Shown here: piece by piece, positions 15,354-23,808 of the stretch
Layout: each line of letters starts with the position of its first letter
How positions within the stretch are numbered: position 1 is the stretch's first letter
Assembly: GCA_013359125.1 (NCBI GenBank)
Contig: JABWCR010000010.1
Location: 22,750 to 86,749, forward strand
Reading direction: 5' to 3'
From: Armatimonadota bacterium
Lineage (GTDB): Bacteria > Armatimonadota > Fimbriimonadia > Fimbriimonadales > GBS-DC
Length of the DNA: 64,000 bases
The notes under the pieces: generated by a model
Told to the model about the DNA's origin: nothing
The model's input: only the letters and a program-made list of their open reading frames with translations
Databases searched by the model: none
Program-made: the position numbers and the translations under genes

Positions 15354-18182
15354 TCAGTCGCCTCGGCGGCCCATCGATCTCAAAAGTATCTCCATGTCGA
15401 GCGGGTCCACAAGGCCGTCCTTGTTCAGATCGCTCCGAAGGAAGCGCCCTTGCTCCCGATCCGACCGCAACCCGGTTTCCTGTACCATCAGCGCCAGATC
15501 GGCCGAATCGACGACGTTGTCGCCGTTCACATCGCCGGTAAGCAGCGCAACCGGAATCCGCTGGCCCTGGGCAACGCGAGCGACCAAACGCCGAGCCAAA
15601 AAGCCCTCCTGAGTCGGCAATATGAGCGCGTAGTCGCCCTCCGGCAGGCTGCCCGGCAAGGGGCAGCGCACAAGACCGTCCGCGTCCATCCCGTTGACGG
15701 CCAGGCGATAGACGCCCATCGAGCGACCCGTCTGCAGACTCTCGATCCGCACCTCGATCGGCGGCATGTGCAGAGGACGAACGACAGCGACGGTTTCTTC
15801 GCCGCAATCGGCCGCTTCCTCTTCGCCCGCGCCTTCCATCAAGAACTCCATCTCCGGATCGGCGATGCAATCCCCGCCGATAAACGGAGGCAAAAGGCGA
15901 ATCCAACTGGCGATAGACGGCACGCCCTCGCTGTCGATCAAGAACAGCATATACCACCCAGGCGGCGCGATCTGGTTGGACCAGGGCATTGTTACGGAGA
16001 GCGAGCCGGTCTGCGGCTGCGATCCCTGCTCGGGCGTGAAATGGCACCGCACCAGCCTCTGGTCAAAGTCGACCGAGTGAGTAACCGAGCCCGGCCGCAC
16101 CAGATGCACGGCTTTCACCTGGCGACCAGTCGGCAGGGCGTAAAGAACCTGAACGACTTGAGAATGGGCCGCTTGCTCCTCCATGATCGAGAGGATGCCA
16201 AGAACCCGAGGTCTATCGGTCGCGTCGACGATCGGATCGCCGTTCGGCTTGAACAGGTAGGGCGGCGAATAGATCGTCGGATAGAGATTCCGAACGCGCC
16301 GATGATGCGGTCGCGGGTCGGCGTTCCCATATCCCCACACGTCCGGATTGTTCCAATAGGCGTCGTCCTGTTCATGGGAATCCATATCGGTTCCCGAAGC
16401 CAGCACCCGCCCGTCCGGCATGAGCGACATTGTGGAATGGTACATCCGAGCCCCGTCGGGCGTCAGCAGCCCGCGGTTGAATTTAGGGATGTGCGTCTCG
16501 CTGTGGAGCGGATAGTCGCGATCGATGTCGACCGAACTCATCGTTGCGACCGGATCCCAGGCCGCGTTCTGCCACGATCCGTTCGTAGCGCGGGCAATGT
16601 CGCATTCGTAGCGGACATGCTGCCCCATGTGCCAGACGCAGTTCTGGTCGTTGGCGTGCTTCATGCCTCCGCCCACGAACAGATCGCCGTTGGGCAGGAT
16701 GACCGCCGAAGGATACTTGGCGCCCGGCCGGCTGGGCGGATAGAGTCCCATGGCAGCATGGCTGGCCATCGTATCGTGCTCGCTCGGCTCGGCTCGATAT
16801 TGGTAGGTGTAAACCCTCGCGAAATCGGAGCCGGAATGAGGGACGCAGCCTTCGTTGCCGCCGATCCGGGCTACTTCGTAAAGAACCTGCCCGGCGGCAT
16901 TGATCGGATTGGAATTGCCGTCCATGCGAGGCAAGAGCACGGTGGCGCCGCCGCTTCGGGTGAACGTCGGATAAGGCCCGCCGTCGTGCGCGGCGCCGTT
17001 CTTGCGCTTCCACGACCAGGCGCCCGCTCCCGTAGCCGGGGGCGCGCATCCCGGCATCTTGTTCTGCGAGTCGAGCACGAAGATAGGATAGAGCGGGCCG
17101 TTGTAGGTCGTTCGCGACGTTACCTGCGTTCCTTGCATAAAGCTGACCAGATGCAGCCGCGGGTACTCGTTGCCGAGGAAGCGCCTTTGGTCCCCGCTTT
17201 GAAATCCGCCAGACGCATCGCACGGCTGAGCGGCCAGCGGATAGTTGGCAAGCGTGTTGTTGTGAGGGTGGTAAAGCTCGAAGCTGGTCGTGAATCGCGG
17301 ATTGCCAACCTGTCCGAAGCAAGCGGTCGAGCCGCCCGTATTGTCGATGCCGCCCACGATCAGCGCGCTGCCGTCTTGCAACAGCATCGGAGAGGCGTAC
17401 CAGCGCTTCTCGCTCATCAAGGGCAGCTGTTGGGCCGGGAGCGTCGCCGCGGAGCCCATCCAGCCGGCCTGGACCCCGCTCGCATCGTTTCGCCACTGTT
17501 CCGCGTCGTAGATGAACAGCGAGAAGAGTCCATGCGTCGGCTGATGTCCCATCAAGGGATGGTAGCTGCCACCAACCACGAACAGCCGACCATCGTCTAA
17601 CAGTGTGTGGCCGGAACAAAAGAGATTAGAAGATCGTATGTAAGCGAAAGGCTCCGAGTGATTCGTGATATCCCAGTCCGTGGAATATCCAATCATCCCG
17701 TATCCGCGTCGACCGGCGCCGTTCTGATCGTACAGTTGGCTCCAAGGATGCCGCCAGAAGAGATGAGCGTTCCAACTGTGGGTAAAGACGTTGGGATTCT
17801 CGATGCTGTATTGCTCGCCTCTGCCGATCAGCATAAAGACGCCTCGAGGCTCTCGTCCTGACTGCCCAGGCAAAAACAATCGGCTTGGCAACAAAACAGA
17901 ATGGACGCCGAACGTGTCGCGAACCTCTCTGCCTCTAGACCGAACGCTTGCAAGGTTGACGCTCTCGGCCGATTCGATGTCGGCCGGAGTCTGATCGCTG
18001 TACGGGGCTATAAGGTCCAGACCGATCCCAAACGGATGCTCGCGCCATCGAATGGGGCGTGGGTTTTCCCAAGTCTGGCCTCCCATGATAAAGTCCCACT
18101 TTCCAAGCGTTGCAGGACCTTGAGCGGGGGCGGACGGCGGCTGGGCGACAAATGCGAAGATCAAAGCAAGGGTCGAGAGCAT
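15354..18182 (-). CDS. Secreted copper-radical oxidase (galactose/glyoxal oxidase family) with dockerin
   Basis: Kelch beta-propeller plus DUF1929 domain, the fold of galactose oxidase, glyoxal oxidase and GlxA. By motif comparison the copper-site residues are present: Cys189 (FCSGH) for the Tyr-Cys crosslink, Tyr262 (KRWYASP), Tyr581-His582 (RMYHST) and His702 (SVTHSVD). The stacking Trp of galactose oxidase is not in its usual place; instead a Trp directly precedes the crosslink Tyr, as in glyoxal oxidases. The expected reaction is alcohol or aldehyde oxidation with O2, giving H2O2. The signal peptide covers residues 1-21. After DUF1929 come a sheet-rich domain of about 100 residues and a two-loop dockerin (DVNGDNVVDSADL, DLNKDGLVDPLDM). 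At 942 residues it is long for the family because of these additions. The substrate is unknown. Confidence 0.85.
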   Translation of the reverse strand: MLSTLALIFAFVAQPPSAPAQGPATLGKWDFIMGGQTWENPRPIRWREHPFGIGLDLIAPYSDQTPADIESAESVNLASVRSRGREVRDTFGVHSVLLPSRLFLPGQSGREPRGVFMLIGRGEQYSIENPNVFTHSWNAHLFWRHPWSQLYDQNGAGRRGYGMIGYSTDWDITNHSEPFAYIRSSNLFCSGHTLLDDGRLFVVGGSYHPLMGHQPTHGLFSLFIYDAEQWRNDASGVQAGWMGSAATLPAQQLPLMSEKRWYASPMLLQDGSALIVGGIDNTGGSTACFGQVGNPRFTTSFELYHPHNNTLANYPLAAQPCDASGGFQSGDQRRFLGNEYPRLHLVSFMQGTQVTSRTTYNGPLYPIFVLDSQNKMPGCAPPATGAGAWSWKRKNGAAHDGGPYPTFTRSGGATVLLPRMDGNSNPINAAGQVLYEVARIGGNEGCVPHSGSDFARVYTYQYRAEPSEHDTMASHAAMGLYPPSRPGAKYPSAVILPNGDLFVGGGMKHANDQNCVWHMGQHVRYECDIARATNGSWQNAAWDPVATMSSVDIDRDYPLHSETHIPKFNRGLLTPDGARMYHSTMSLMPDGRVLASGTDMDSHEQDDAYWNNPDVWGYGNADPRPHHRRVRNLYPTIYSPPYLFKPNGDPIVDATDRPRVLGILSIMEEQAAHSQVVQVLYALPTGRQVKAVHLVRPGSVTHSVDFDQRLVRCHFTPEQGSQPQTGSLSVTMPWSNQIAPPGWYMLFLIDSEGVPSIASWIRLLPPFIGGDCIADPEMEFLMEGAGEEEAADCGEETVAVVRPLHMPPIEVRIESLQTGRSMGVYRLAVNGMDADGLVRCPLPGSLPEGDYALILPTQEGFLARRLVARVAQGQRIPVALLTGDVNGDNVVDSADLALMVQETGLRSDREQGRFLRSDLNKDGLVDPLDMEILLRSMGRRGD

Positions 18183-18340
18183 CTTGATGAAGGTCGATAG
18201 GGTCGATGCGAATCCGGCCTTTTTGTTTAAGGCGCTACCTGGTCGATCCCCGGCGCTCAGCCCAAAGCCGGGGGGGGATATATTGCAAACAGCGACTGCT
18301 CAGAAACGCGCTCTTCATCATCTGCATCCTCCTGTCCGCT

Positions 18341-18482
18341 GGAACGCCAGGCTTCCGCCTGGCAAAAGTCCTTGCCGCCCGGAAGGGCGGCGTTCCAACC
18401 GGAACGCCAGGCTCCCGCCTGGCAAAAGTCCTTGCCGCCCGGAAGGGCGGCGTTCCAACCGGAACGCCAGGCTTCTGCCTGG
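18341..18482. repeat. 60-base tandem repeat with nested hairpins, 2.4 copies
   Basis: Units at 18341-18400 and 18401-18460 differ at one base; a third partial unit ends at 18482. Each unit carries CCAGGC...GCCTGG and CCGCCC-GGAA-GGGCGG hairpins, enclosed by GGAACGCC...GGCGTTCC. The first 23 bases recur singly at 63395-63417. Confidence 0.9.
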
Positions 18483-18641
18483 CCTCTCTGCATCCTTCGC
18501 GCCCTTTGCGAGAAACCTTGCCGTCGGAGCCTATCGCCCATCCCACCGCGCAACTTCGATCAATACGACAAATCTATTATACGCCGTTTCGCCCAAAGCA
18601 GATCTCTCAAGATCTTCACACCCATAGGTGTGGAGAGATCG

Positions 18642-18687
18642 GATTCGTACTCAAAATTGTGCTACATTTTGAAAAAATCCCGTTCGC
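18642..18687. repeat. Dispersed 46-base element, copy A
   Basis: Starts GATTCGTACTCAAAATTGTG and ends CCCGTTCGC. It matches copies at 63430-63480 and 63707-63760 over nearly its whole length, with differences in the middle A/T part. Confidence 0.8.
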
Positions 18688-18708
18688 AGGGGCACAAGCG
18701 CTGTTGAT

Positions 18709-19275
18709 TTACGGCATCAATACCGAAGTTCTCCATTCGCCGTCTTGGAGCACGAAGAGCGTCCGGTCGTGCAGGCGGTCGGGATATCCTTGCCAAAACT
18801 CAAAGGCGTCTGGGATCAGTCGATAACCGCCCCAATGCGGAGGGCGCGGCACATGCCGCCCTTCAAACTCCTTTTCAACCTTCTGAAGCCGCTCGATCAG
18901 CGCCACCCTGCTTTCGATCTCCTGGCTCTGATCGGAGGCCCATGCAGAAAGTTGTTTGGCCCGCTCGCGGCCGGCAAAGTAGGCGTCCGATTCTTCCGGC
19001 GTTGTCCGTTCGACGCGCCCTTCGATTCGCACCTGTCGATGAAGCGGATGCCAGTAGAACAAAATCGCCGCTCTCGGGTTCATCGCCAACTCGCTTCCTT
19101 TGCGGCTCTGGTAGTTGGTATAGAAGACGAATCCTCGCTCGTCAAATGAGCGAAGCAAGGTCATGCGAACGGACGGCTGGCCTTCATGCTCGGTCGCCAG
19201 AGCCATCGCATGGGGCTCGGACTCGCTCTGAGCATCGGCAAACCATGCCTTAAACAGGGCGAACGGATCGCTCAA
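18709..19275 (-). CDS. pdxH: Pyridoxamine 5'-phosphate oxidase
   Basis: FMN enzyme that oxidises pyridoxine or pyridoxamine 5'-phosphate to pyridoxal 5'-phosphate. It shows VRMTLLRSFDERGFVFYTNYQS (FMN site, near residues 35-57), AILFYWHPLHRQVRIEGRVE and the C-terminal substrate motif WGGYRLIPDAFEFWQG with RLHDR. The protein is 188 residues. The start is taken as TTG at 19275: GGAGG lies 8 bases upstream and TTGA overlaps the upstream cyclase stop, so it is translationally coupled. An in-frame ATG at 19314 would begin inside that gene. The link to a cyclase regulator is unusual. Confidence 0.9.
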   Translation of the reverse strand: MSDPFALFKAWFADAQSESEPHAMALATEHEGQPSVRMTLLRSFDERGFVFYTNYQSRKGSELAMNPRAAILFYWHPLHRQVRIEGRVERTTPEESDAYFAGRERAKQLSAWASDQSQEIESRVALIERLQKVEKEFEGRHVPRPPHWGGYRLIPDAFEFWQGYPDRLHDRTLFVLQDGEWRTSVLMP

Positions 19276-21848
19276 TCCGCCAGCCTCCGCGATAGTTCTA
19301 CCAATTCTTCCCACGTTAGCGACGCCCCTTCTTGCTTGAGTTCGGAGAATCGAGCTTCGCCATATAAAGACTTCAGATGGGCAACCGATTCGCGCCGTCG
19401 TTCGGTATCCAGCAGGCCTGCGTTGCGCGCCCCAAGATCAACGAGTCGGTCCACTGCGCCGAGAACGCGAACAGCGTTTTGCGGGTCGCCCAGTTCGATC
19501 AGCAGTCTGATCAATAGGGTCAATGTGAGCGCCATATAGAGCCGATCGCCCACTCGACCGCGGATTTCCAGGCTTTCTCGCACCGCGTTCAGAGCGCCCC
19601 CCACATTGCCGCGGTCGAGCAACGCCTCGCCATAGTTGTGCAATGCCGCGCCCAAATACCATAGATAGGCCTCGCCCGTGCCGCGCAGCGTCTGGACTGC
19701 GGTTTCCAAGTCGTCCAAGGGCAGATCGGAGACGTATGCGTCGTTTGCAGCGCCATAGACGTTGATGGTTGCAATGGCGAACTTGACGTTATCGCCCAGC
19801 GTACGGAAAATCGCTTGCGCTTCTCGATAGCGGTCATAGGCCGTCGAATGTCGGTTCATTTCCTTAAGCGTACGGCCTAAGTTGTTGAGCGTGGCCGCCT
19901 CTCCGGCTCGATCGCCGATCGCCCGCCTAATGTCGAGCGCCTCTTCCAGAAGTTGACGCGCGTCGTCGATCTTCCGCTCTTCGGTAGCGAAAAGGCCTAA
20001 CGCATTCAGCGATCTTGCCTTTAAGTCTAGACGGTCTTCCGACCCGATCTCTAGACCCCGCGAAAGCCACTCCTTTGCCTCTTCCACGCGGCCGACCGAG
20101 TACCAAAAAGGCAACACGGCAACCGCAAGGGTCAGCACATCGGGGCTTTCTTGTTGGGAAAGCGTCCGAAGCGCCGTCAACAGATTTTCGTGCTCGACGC
20201 CGAATCGCCGATAACTGGCCGAATCGCCCGTGGCCGACAAGCGCCCTTCCAACTCTTGCGCCAGCGACAAGTAGCGATCTGCGTGATCCAACCTTAACTT
20301 TTCTGCCTCTTCTTTGGCTTCCAGCTGGCCGAACTCGCGCAGCGCGCTGAGCATCCTGTAGCGCGATTGGTCTCCAAAGGCCTCGCGACAGAGCATCGAC
20401 TTTGCGACCAGGGAATCGATGAGCGGCAGGATCGAATCTCTCGTCAGAGGCGGCTCGCTGCAGACCGTCTCCGCCGATTCGATGTCGAATCCGTTGACAA
20501 AGACGCTACAGCGGGCGAAAAGCCGCTTCTCCGTGTCGGTCAGAAGCTCGTAGCTGGTACGAATAGTCTCAGTAAGGCCGCCTGGGGCGCTCCAGACTAT
20601 CCGATCGAGACGTCTTTCGATTTCGCTCGGCGTAAGGCTGCCAGCCCACGATGCAGCCAGTTCGATGGCCAAGGGAAGGCCATCGACTCGCCTGCAAATG
20701 TTCGCGATCGCGCTCAAATCGAGGGACGAGGCCAGCACATCTCGCCAGTCCAGTTCTGCACGCTCGGCGAACAGCCGGCACGCATGGCTTTCGATGACCT
20801 TTTCCGGCGATGCGCCTTCCGATAGCGTCAGGCCGCTGATCGCAAGGGTCTTTTCGTACGGCAAATCCAATCGATGTCGCGACGCCGCAAGGATTATAAC
20901 GGCTTTGCATTGCGCCAGCGTTTTCTCGACGAGGGCTCTGGCTGACGCTCCAGCGCTCTCTAACCCGTCTAACACCACTAGCCAATGCCCTTCTTTGAGC
21001 GCATCGACGATGGCTTCCTCGACGCTTTGATCTGCTCGGCGAGGAACCTTCAGAGCGCTCAGCATCGCTCGCCAGATGCCCTCTTCGTCCTTGGTCTCGC
21101 TACAGTCTACCAACCACGCTCCGCGATCGTATTGAGCCGCCGCGAGGGCGGCGACGTGCGCGGCCAATCGAGACTTGCCCGCCCCTCCCGGACCGACGAT
21201 AGAAACCAATCTCGCACTTTGAAGCAGAGAGATGAGCTTTTGAGTCTCTTCATGTCGCCCAATAAAGGCGCTCAGGTTCTCAGTCAGATTGCCTTGCGAC
21301 GCCGCGGGCGCCCGCAGAGGCGGAAAATCGGCAGCCAGGTTTGGATGACAGAGCTGATAGAGTTTCTCTGGTTCCTCAAAGCCTCTCAGGTGAAAGCTTC
21401 CGAGAGGTTTTAGGGACATTCTCTTCGGAAGCCCTGTAGAGATCAGCGCCTCTGTCGTCTCGGACACCACAATCTGGCCGCCGTGCCCAGCATCCATGAC
21501 TCGGGCGGCTCGATGTACGGCAAGCCCCCGATAATCCGTTGCGATCTGTTCGGCTTCGCCCACATGGATGCCTATGCGCGCGCGCAATTCTGCATCCTGC
21601 GGCCAGATTTCTGAAACCAAAGCCAGTTGCGTTTCGACCGCGCATTCCGCGGCGGCGATCGCCGATTCGAATGCGGCATATCCGCCGTCGCCAGTCGCCT
21701 TGAAGAGCGAACCGCCATGTTCGGGCACTTTCTCAGCCAAAAGCGTCTCGAACCGCCGCATAGAATCGGCCATGGCCTCTGGATAGCGCGAAAGCAGAGC
21801 CGTGCTGTTCTCTATATCGATAAGCAGAAACGCGCAGACCTGGCTCAC
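19272..21848 (-). CDS. Class III nucleotide cyclase fused to STAND ATPase and TPR domains
   Basis: Large regulator of 858 residues. Residues 1-180 form a cyclase homology domain with both metal Asp (LLIDIENS and KATGDGG). The transition-state Asn is His (LAVHRAARV), so activity may be reduced. An NB-ARC/STAND ATPase follows, with P-loop VGPGGAGKS (about 220) and Walker B WLVVLDGLE. The C-terminal 350 residues form TPR repeats (e.g. ARSLNALGLFATEERKIDDA, AATLNNLGRTLKEM). The start is GTG overlapping the upstream cyclase stop as GTGA; an in-frame ATG at 21881 is possible. The architecture matches bacterial signalling proteins that couple cyclase output to a ligand-sensing ATPase switch. Confidence 0.85.
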   Translation of the reverse strand: MSQVCAFLLIDIENSTALLSRYPEAMADSMRRFETLLAEKVPEHGGSLFKATGDGGYAAFESAIAAAECAVETQLALVSEIWPQDAELRARIGIHVGEAEQIATDYRGLAVHRAARVMDAGHGGQIVVSETTEALISTGLPKRMSLKPLGSFHLRGFEEPEKLYQLCHPNLAADFPPLRAPAASQGNLTENLSAFIGRHEETQKLISLLQSARLVSIVGPGGAGKSRLAAHVAALAAAQYDRGAWLVDCSETKDEEGIWRAMLSALKVPRRADQSVEEAIVDALKEGHWLVVLDGLESAGASARALVEKTLAQCKAVIILAASRHRLDLPYEKTLAISGLTLSEGASPEKVIESHACRLFAERAELDWRDVLASSLDLSAIANICRRVDGLPLAIELAASWAGSLTPSEIERRLDRIVWSAPGGLTETIRTSYELLTDTEKRLFARCSVFVNGFDIESAETVCSEPPLTRDSILPLIDSLVAKSMLCREAFGDQSRYRMLSALREFGQLEAKEEAEKLRLDHADRYLSLAQELEGRLSATGDSASYRRFGVEHENLLTALRTLSQQESPDVLTLAVAVLPFWYSVGRVEEAKEWLSRGLEIGSEDRLDLKARSLNALGLFATEERKIDDARQLLEEALDIRRAIGDRAGEAATLNNLGRTLKEMNRHSTAYDRYREAQAIFRTLGDNVKFAIATINVYGAANDAYVSDLPLDDLETAVQTLRGTGEAYLWYLGAALHNYGEALLDRGNVGGALNAVRESLEIRGRVGDRLYMALTLTLLIRLLIELGDPQNAVRVLGAVDRLVDLGARNAGLLDTERRRESVAHLKSLYGEARFSELKQEGASLTWEELVELSRRLAD

Positions 21849-22810
21849 GTTCGAGTTGGAACGGCCGATTCCTCGATCCATCGACAGATCGTCTCGTAGG
21901 CAGAATCGATGCGTTCTCGGATGCTCTCGGCTTTGGCTCGTTCGGGCGAATCGGTCGGAAACCGAGCGGGATCGCATCGTTCCATCAGTTTGGCATAGGT
22001 GTCGTCCACCAGTTGACAGGGCGCGGTCTCGCTCAATCCAAGCAGCCTATAGGCAGCGAGCGTTTCTTGAGGCGGCTGTCTGGCCTCCAAAGCGGGCGCC
22101 TTTCGGAAAAGCCCGGTCGGATCGAGCGGCTCTAGGATGTTGATGAGCGAATCCAGCCCAGCCGCCGGCTTGTCCACATAGTGTCTGACGATCCGGCCAA
22201 GCGTCGAGCCGAACTGAGTCAGCTGGGCTACCAGGTCTCCGCTCTCTTTAGATTCCAGAGACGCGATGGGAGGAAACGACTGCGCAATTCGAGGATGCTG
22301 GAGTTGGAAGAGCCTTTCTGCCTCGACCAGGCCCTTCAGCTTATGCTCTCCTAAGAACTCCAAGCGAGACCCGCCGGGCAGATCGTCGCGCACCATCTCG
22401 GCAGTTGTGGCACAGAGCAGAATCTGGCCGCCGGAAGCCGCGCTCAGCACGCGGGCGCAACGATTGACGGTCGGCCCAAAGTAGTCGTCTCCGGCGCTTT
22501 CCACAGTGCCGGAATAGAGCGCCATGCGCACCTTGATCCCTTTGCTGACCGGCCATCGCTCTCGGCCGAGCGCGGTTTGCGCCATGAGCGCCGCGTTCAA
22601 GCCGTGTAGCGGATTTCTAAAGACCGAGCAAAACGCATCGCCAAAGGTCTTAAAGACAAGCCCCTCGTACGCCTCTATCGAGCCCCGCAACAAGGCGTTG
22701 TGTCGGTCGAGCGACTGCCTCATGCTTTCGGGCTCTTGCTCCCAAAGCAGAGTGCTGTCCACGATGTCGGTAAAAAGAAACGTCAGCAAAGGCGGTTCGG
22801 CCATATCCAT
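21845..22810 (-). CDS. Class III adenylate/guanylate cyclase
   Basis: Stand-alone cyclase homology domain (residues 1-180) plus a 140-residue C-terminal region of unknown function. The catalytic set looks complete: TFLFTDIVDST (metal Asp), VFKTFGDAFCS (substrate Lys and second Asp) and TVNRCARVLSAASGGQIL (Asn and Arg). An adenylate cyclase making cAMP is the likely call. The protein is 321 residues with no signal or membrane segment. ATG at 22810 is chosen; ATG at 22804 is also possible. TATTTT lies 10 bases upstream and no Shine-Dalgarno site is visible. It overlaps the cyclase-STAND gene by 4 bases, suggesting the two act together. Confidence 0.85.
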   Translation of the reverse strand: MDMAEPPLLTFLFTDIVDSTLLWEQEPESMRQSLDRHNALLRGSIEAYEGLVFKTFGDAFCSVFRNPLHGLNAALMAQTALGRERWPVSKGIKVRMALYSGTVESAGDDYFGPTVNRCARVLSAASGGQILLCATTAEMVRDDLPGGSRLEFLGEHKLKGLVEAERLFQLQHPRIAQSFPPIASLESKESGDLVAQLTQFGSTLGRIVRHYVDKPAAGLDSLINILEPLDPTGLFRKAPALEARQPPQETLAAYRLLGLSETAPCQLVDDTYAKLMERCDPARFPTDSPERAKAESIRERIDSAYETICRWIEESAVPTRT

Positions 22811-22872
22811 ATTTAACCCCAAAATAGTCGAAGCGGCTTAGGCGGAAAGTCCCAAATAAATGGTCTGGGCGC

Positions 22873-22902
22873 TTGACATTCCTGCCTGGGATGTTCTACA
22901 AT
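22873..22902 (+). promoter_or_regulatory. Sigma-70-type promoter of the SigH-like gene
   Basis: TTGACA (22873-22878), an 18-base spacer, and TACAAT (22897-22902). It is the best full -35/-10 promoter in the window. The predicted leader of about 100 bases contains the inverted repeat CGTCC/GGACG (22914-22930). Confidence 0.75.
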
Positions 22903-23010
22903 GGATGAACAACGTCCGCAGGCAGGACGGCTAATGGGTTTTTGCATCTCTTATCGCTTGCCAATGGGAGGGCGCGCAGCCGGGTTGCGCTCGTTAAACT
23001 GACTATAACA

Positions 23011-23802
23011 ATGTCTCATCTCTCGGACCTTAGCGCGGCTTATCTGAGCAACCTCGGCGACGAGGGTTATGACGATTGCCGGTTCGATTTCTTCCCCGAA
23101 GAACTCCCTGACGAACCGATAGACGAAACGCTTCTGTGCTTCTTCAGGATGGAGGACGAGGAGTTGGTCGTTTATTCGAAGCAAGGCAGCAAGCGCGCGG
23201 CCGAAAATCTAATGGACCGCTATCGATCGTTGGTCGAAAGCAAGGCAAGAGCCTACTTCCTGATGGGCGCCGACCATGACGATGTGGTTCAAGAGGGCAT
23301 GATCGGTCTGTACAAGGCGATAAGAGACTTTCGGTACGACCGCCTGGCCAAGTTCCGACCCTTTGCCGAACTCTGCGTTACGCGCCAGATCATCACAGCG
23401 GTCAAGACGGCCACCCGGCAGAAGCACATCCCTCTCAATGGCTACGTCTCTCTTTATCGACCCATTCAAAACGATGATTCGGACGGCTCTCTGGTCGAGA
23501 TAATCCCTGACGTCAACGCGCCCAATCCAGAGGATTGGATCATCAATCGCAAGATGCCGGAGACGATCTTCGAGCAGGTGCGCCCCACACTGAGCGAATT
23601 GGAAGAAGATGTCCTGGACTGCTACCTCGACGGCATGTCGTACCGAGAAATGTCCGACCGTCTACGTCGCCATACCAAGTGCATCGACAACGCGCTCCAG
23701 CGCATCAAGCGGAAGTTGGCCCTCAAGTATGAGGAGCTTTACCAAGAACAGCCGGCGGTCGGTCGAAAACGCCGAACGTTTGGCAACGGTTGTCTCGACT
23801 GA
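23011..23802 (+). CDS. RNA polymerase sigma factor, SigH-like
   Basis: Sigma-70 family protein very close to the SigH group of Firmicutes. Region 2 has KARAYFLMGADHDDVVQEGM (79-98) and LCVTRQIITAVKTATRQKH (121-139). Region 4 ends SYREMSDRLRRHTKCIDNALQRIKRKL. It is 263 residues because an acidic N-terminal extension of about 48 residues precedes region 2; typical SigH lacks most of this. No anti-sigma gene is adjacent. ATG at 23011 is chosen; the frame is open upstream but without a good start, and no Shine-Dalgarno site is visible. In this lineage the role is probably a housekeeping or stress regulon, not sporulation. Confidence 0.85.
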   Translation: MSHLSDLSAAYLSNLGDEGYDDCRFDFFPEELPDEPIDETLLCFFRMEDEELVVYSKQGSKRAAENLMDRYRSLVESKARAYFLMGADHDDVVQEGMIGLYKAIRDFRYDRLAKFRPFAELCVTRQIITAVKTATRQKHIPLNGYVSLYRPIQNDDSDGSLVEIIPDVNAPNPEDWIINRKMPETIFEQVRPTLSELEEDVLDCYLDGMSYREMSDRLRRHTKCIDNALQRIKRKLALKYEELYQEQPAVGRKRRTFGNGCLD

Positions 23803-23808
23803 TCGCCC

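Larger units (their letters stand above)
18183..18708. other. 526-base gene-free, repeat-rich spacer
   Basis: No convincing gene. It contains a run of eight G near 18270, the 60-base tandem repeat at 18341-18482, a stretch around 18490-18530 resembling 63525-63570, and one copy of the dispersed element at 18642-18687. Short open frames across it translate the repeats in several frames and are not coding. Confidence 0.7.

Noticed and set aside
15327..17600. 757-codon open frame antisense to the copper-radical oxidase
   Set aside because: It is a codon-usage shadow: Arg/His/Val/Ile-rich without any family motif, while the opposite strand encodes a full oxidase.
18341..18482. CRISPR array
   Set aside because: The units are contiguous 60-mers without variable spacers, and no cas gene is near.
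22903..23010. Riboswitch in the leader of the SigH-like gene
   Set aside because: Only short inverted repeats are visible; no known riboswitch core was recognised.
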